Assembly: GCA_018267385.1 (NCBI GenBank)
Contig: JAFDYN010000003.1
Location: forward strand, 136,556-200,555
Direction: 5' to 3'
Source: Bacteroidota bacterium
GTDB lineage: Bacteria > Bacteroidota > Bacteroidia > Chitinophagales > LD1
DNA length: 64,000 nucleotides
Position 1 is the stretch's first letter, and each line of letters starts with the position of its first letter. A program made the translations under genes and the position numbers. Under the pieces are notes generated by a model. It did no database searches and was not told where the DNA came from. It was given only the letters and a program-made list of their open reading frames with translations. This document shows, piece after piece, positions 61,619 to 64,000 of the stretch.

Positions 61619-64000
61619 ATGCGTCACATCTACCTGCTCGCAGCTGTGTGCTTTATGGTATCTTTTAGCCACGCACAGTCACGGATCAAGTCTGCCTTCC
61701 CTCCAAATTATAGTAGCTCGACAGATGATAAAAAGGCCGATAAACTACCCGGCCTGCTCCTGCACCAGAAGCTCAAAGATCCTCACTACGCTCATAGTCC
61801 CGAGCTGAAGCATGTCATGGTCAAGGGCGACCCGGCAATAGTCAGGACGCTGACGGAGCAGTATCGCGGTATCTATAAATACAGTGCCGGTCGCATCTCT
61901 TCTATTGATATCGCATATAAGGACCTCGCAGCTTTTGCTGCCTCGCCATCTGTAGAGGCCATAGAGGCTAATGGCGACCTCGGCTTTGGCAAGGCCTTTA
62001 TGGATACGGCCCGCATCATGAATAATATCGACAGTGCCCAGCAAGGCATCGCTCCCCTCACCATGCCTTACAAAGGGGCAGGAGTGCTCGTCGGGATCAT
62101 AGATGGAGGCATTTTCTTCCGCCATCAGGATTTCAAAAGGGCTAACGGCAATACGCGTGTGCGCTATATTTGGGATCAGGTAGATAGCTCTGGTACCCGG
62201 CCGTCTTATGGCTATGGTAGTGTATGGGACTCTGCCCAGATCAATGCCGGCACCTGCCGACACATAGAACCCAGCAGCGATCAGGGTCATGGCACGGCCG
62301 CTGCAGGTGTGGCAGCCGGCAATGGCTCCAGCTGGGATACCGGTGATCCCTATCTCCGGGGCCGCTACACGGGCACCGCGCCCGAATCAGATCTCGTAGT
62401 AGTACGGGTCAATGGCAGCCGCTCTGACTATCTGGCCACGATAGCAGATGCGATCAACTTTATCTTTACCAAAGCTGATCAACTGGGTATGCCCTGCGTG
62501 ATCAATACAAGCGTGGGAACCTACTATGGTCCACATGATGGCTCCGAGCTATCGGTACAGGCCATAGAAAATATGCTGGACCAGCATTCCGGACGTGTGG
62601 TAGTAGCTGCAGCCGGCAATGCCGGTAATGTGAAATTTCACCTTTCCTACCAGCTTAGCAATACAGATTCTCTTTGGTCATGGTTTTTGTATAACTCTTC
62701 CTCCCATAGTGTTTACTATGATCTCTGGGCGGATACGGCTCAGTTTAGAAATGCCAACTTTGCTATCGGCTGTGACCTCAGCGCCACCGGCGCTCCACGG
62801 GGCCGGACGCGCTACTTCAATGTGCTGACCGATTTTGCATTTGGCGGGGGTACGTATGCGGAGATAGATGACACGCTCAAGACCGGTACTACCCGACTGG
62901 GTATTTACTCTATCGGTGTCACAAAATATGAGGGATTGTATCATGTGGAGTTTTATATACTGCCGAGCTCTACCACTGACCTATGGCGGCTGGAGACGCG
63001 AGGGCAAGGAACCTTTGACCTCTGGGCCAGCAGCTCTCTGATCGGCACGTCCAGTTTTGCTAATATCACTAGCCCGTCATCGTGGCCAAACTGTAGATTT
63101 CCCGATACGATCAAGAGTATAGTGTCCGGCTGGCAGTGCTCTGACAAAGTGATCACCGTGGCCAACTACTACAATCGTAAAGGCTACCGCGATATCGACA
63201 GCAACTATGTGAATCTGGGAGTGACGCCAGGTATGATATCTGCATCCTCATCAGCAGGGCCTACCCGCGATGGACGCCAGAAACCGGACATAGCTGCCAC
63301 AGGAGATGTGATCACTACTACAGGAGACTCTACCTATATCTCCCAGCTCACGATCTCCGGCGGTGCCAATAGGCAAAAGATCTCCTTGGGAGGGAAGCAC
63401 GTACGCGATGGTGGCACTTCTATGGCCTCGCCGGTAGTAGCGGGCTCTGCGGCGCTGTACCTGCAGGAGCATCCCACTGCCACCTATGCAGAGGTCATGC
63501 TGGCATTCCGACGTACGGCCAAAAGGGACACTTTTACCTCGACGGTTAACATCCCCAATGTACGCTTTGGCTGGGGTAAGATCAATACTTACCAGGCACT
63601 GATCTCCCCTGTGGTATACGGTTGTATGGATACGGGCTCTATCAACTATAATCCTAATGCAAACGTGGACACCGGCGGCTGTATCCCTAAAGTCTACGGC
63701 TGCACGGATACCGGCTCGATCAACTATAATGCATCTGCTAACGTGAACAACGGTACCTGCATACCTAAGGTCTACGGCTGTACTGATACAGGGTCGATCA
63801 ACTATAATGCATCTGCTAACGTGAACAATGGTACCTGCATACCAAAGGTCTACGGCTGCACAGATACTGGGTCGATCAACTATAATGCATCAGCTAACGT
63901 GAACAATGGCACCTGCATACCTAAGGTCTACGGCTGTACAGATACTGGATCGATCAACTATAATGCATCAGCTAATGTGAACAACGGCACCTGCATACCA
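61619..64000 (+). CDS. Subtilase (S8) with C-terminal cysteine repeats, 3' truncated by window edge
   Basis: At least 793 residues, running off the edge. Signal peptide MRHIYLLAAVCFMVSFSHAQ. The catalytic triad is Asp162 in VGIIDGG, His224 in DQGHGTAAAGVAAG and Ser601 in GGTSMASPVVAG, with the oxyanion block VINTSVG and AAAGNAGN. From 63612 there are 26-residue tandem repeats (YGCTDTGSINYN, ASANVNNGTCIPKV) with a conserved cysteine pair, the kind of C-terminal domain seen in Bacteroidota secreted proteins. It is probably T9SS cargo; the sorting signal would lie outside the window. Confidence 0.85.
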   Translation, partial: MRHIYLLAAVCFMVSFSHAQSRIKSAFPPNYSSSTDDKKADKLPGLLLHQKLKDPHYAHSPELKHVMVKGDPAIVRTLTEQYRGIYKYSAGRISSIDIAYKDLAAFAASPSVEAIEANGDLGFGKAFMDTARIMNNIDSAQQGIAPLTMPYKGAGVLVGIIDGGIFFRHQDFKRANGNTRVRYIWDQVDSSGTRPSYGYGSVWDSAQINAGTCRHIEPSSDQGHGTAAAGVAAGNGSSWDTGDPYLRGRYTGTAPESDLVVVRVNGSRSDYLATIADAINFIFTKADQLGMPCVINTSVGTYYGPHDGSELSVQAIENMLDQHSGRVVVAAAGNAGNVKFHLSYQLSNTDSLWSWFLYNSSSHSVYYDLWADTAQFRNANFAIGCDLSATGAPRGRTRYFNVLTDFAFGGGTYAEIDDTLKTGTTRLGIYSIGVTKYEGLYHVEFYILPSSTTDLWRLETRGQGTFDLWASSSLIGTSSFANITSPSSWPNCRFPDTIKSIVSGWQCSDKVITVANYYNRKGYRDIDSNYVNLGVTPGMISASSSAGPTRDGRQKPDIAATGDVITTTGDSTYISQLTISGGANRQKISLGGKHVRDGGTSMASPVVAGSAALYLQEHPTATYAEVMLAFRRTAKRDTFTSTVNIPNVRFGWGKINTYQALISPVVYGCMDTGSINYNPNANVDTGGCIPKVYGCTDTGSINYNASANVNNGTCIPKVYGCTDTGSINYNASANVNNGTCIPKVYGCTDTGSINYNASANVNNGTCIPKVYGCTDTGSINYNASANVNNGTCIP
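63615..64000 (+). repeat. 78-bp in-frame tandem repeat (five units)
   Basis: Unit starts at 63615, 63693, 63771, 63849 and 63927; the last is cut by the window edge. Units 2-5 code the same amino acids (apart from the missing end of unit 5) and differ only at third codon positions; unit 1 is more diverged. Confidence 0.9.

Noticed and set aside
1..64000. tRNA, rRNA, CRISPR and transposase signatures
   Set aside because: Intergenic regions were scanned by eye on both strands; no cloverleaf TpsiC block, no spaced identical repeats and no transposase motif was seen. A covariance-model scan would be needed to exclude small RNAs.

Overview
The window looks like a chromosomal segment of a Bacteroidota bacterium, most likely of the Chitinophagia/Chitinophagaceae type. 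The evidence is a type IX secretion pair (PorV2/PorU2-like), flexirubin/dialkylresorcinol-type DarA and DarB proteins, a protease with cysteine-paired C-terminal repeats typical of T9SS cargo, almost no Shine-Dalgarno sequences, and several upstream sequences fitting the Bacteroidota promoter form TTG-N18-20-TAnnTTTG. No tRNA, rRNA, CRISPR array, prophage or transposase gene was found. All assignments come from reading the sequence; no database search was run.

Layout. 0-3 kb: 3' part of a PabB-type gene, tyrS (reverse) and an AcpH-like gene. 3.2-9.6 kb: PorV2/PorU2. 9.6-20.6 kb: three sensory kinases with two response regulators, separated by a membrane-associated SPFH/zinc-ribbon pair and a PLP enzyme of the ACC deaminase/D-cysteine desulfhydrase family. 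20.7-27.9 kb: DarA, DarB, a FabZ-like dehydratase, an unrecognised small protein, a BtrH-like protein, an ABC exporter pair and prmC, mostly overlapping or closely spaced. 27.9-32.4 kb (reverse): fabH, a 38-codon membrane peptide, an SCP2-CaiB fusion and a WG-repeat protein. 33.5-37.6 kb: biotin operon bioB-bioF-bioD-bioA. 38.6-49.1 kb: BCAT, pyrG, lipoproteins, ychF, a ParE-type toxin-antitoxin pair, a PIG-L deacetylase, a TlpA-like protein and tcdA. 49.2-53.5 kb: M61-like protease, DUF983 protein, a broken PIN toxin pair and sucC. 53.7-56.6 kb: a 30-codon membrane peptide and an ACP-KS-KS-like operon. 56.6-61.3 kb: lipoprotein, NUDIX hydrolase, nth, small membrane protein, LAS-type peptidase and rocD. 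61.6-64 kb: start of a large subtilase that runs off the edge.

How genes work together. The 20.7-27 kb genes and the ACP/KS genes at 54-56.6 kb look like two halves of one aryl/dialkylresorcinol lipid pathway: chain assembly on the ACP, dehydration by the FabZ-like protein, head-to-head condensation by DarB and finishing by DarA, with the BtrH-like protein and ABC pair for transfer or export. PorV2/PorU2 would process T9SS cargo; the subtilase is a plausible client.

The most distinctive non-coding signal is a set of composite inverted elements built from short tandem units (about 8-16 bp). They sit within a few bases of stop codons, in some cases supply the stop codon, and in two genes appear in frame inside protein linkers.
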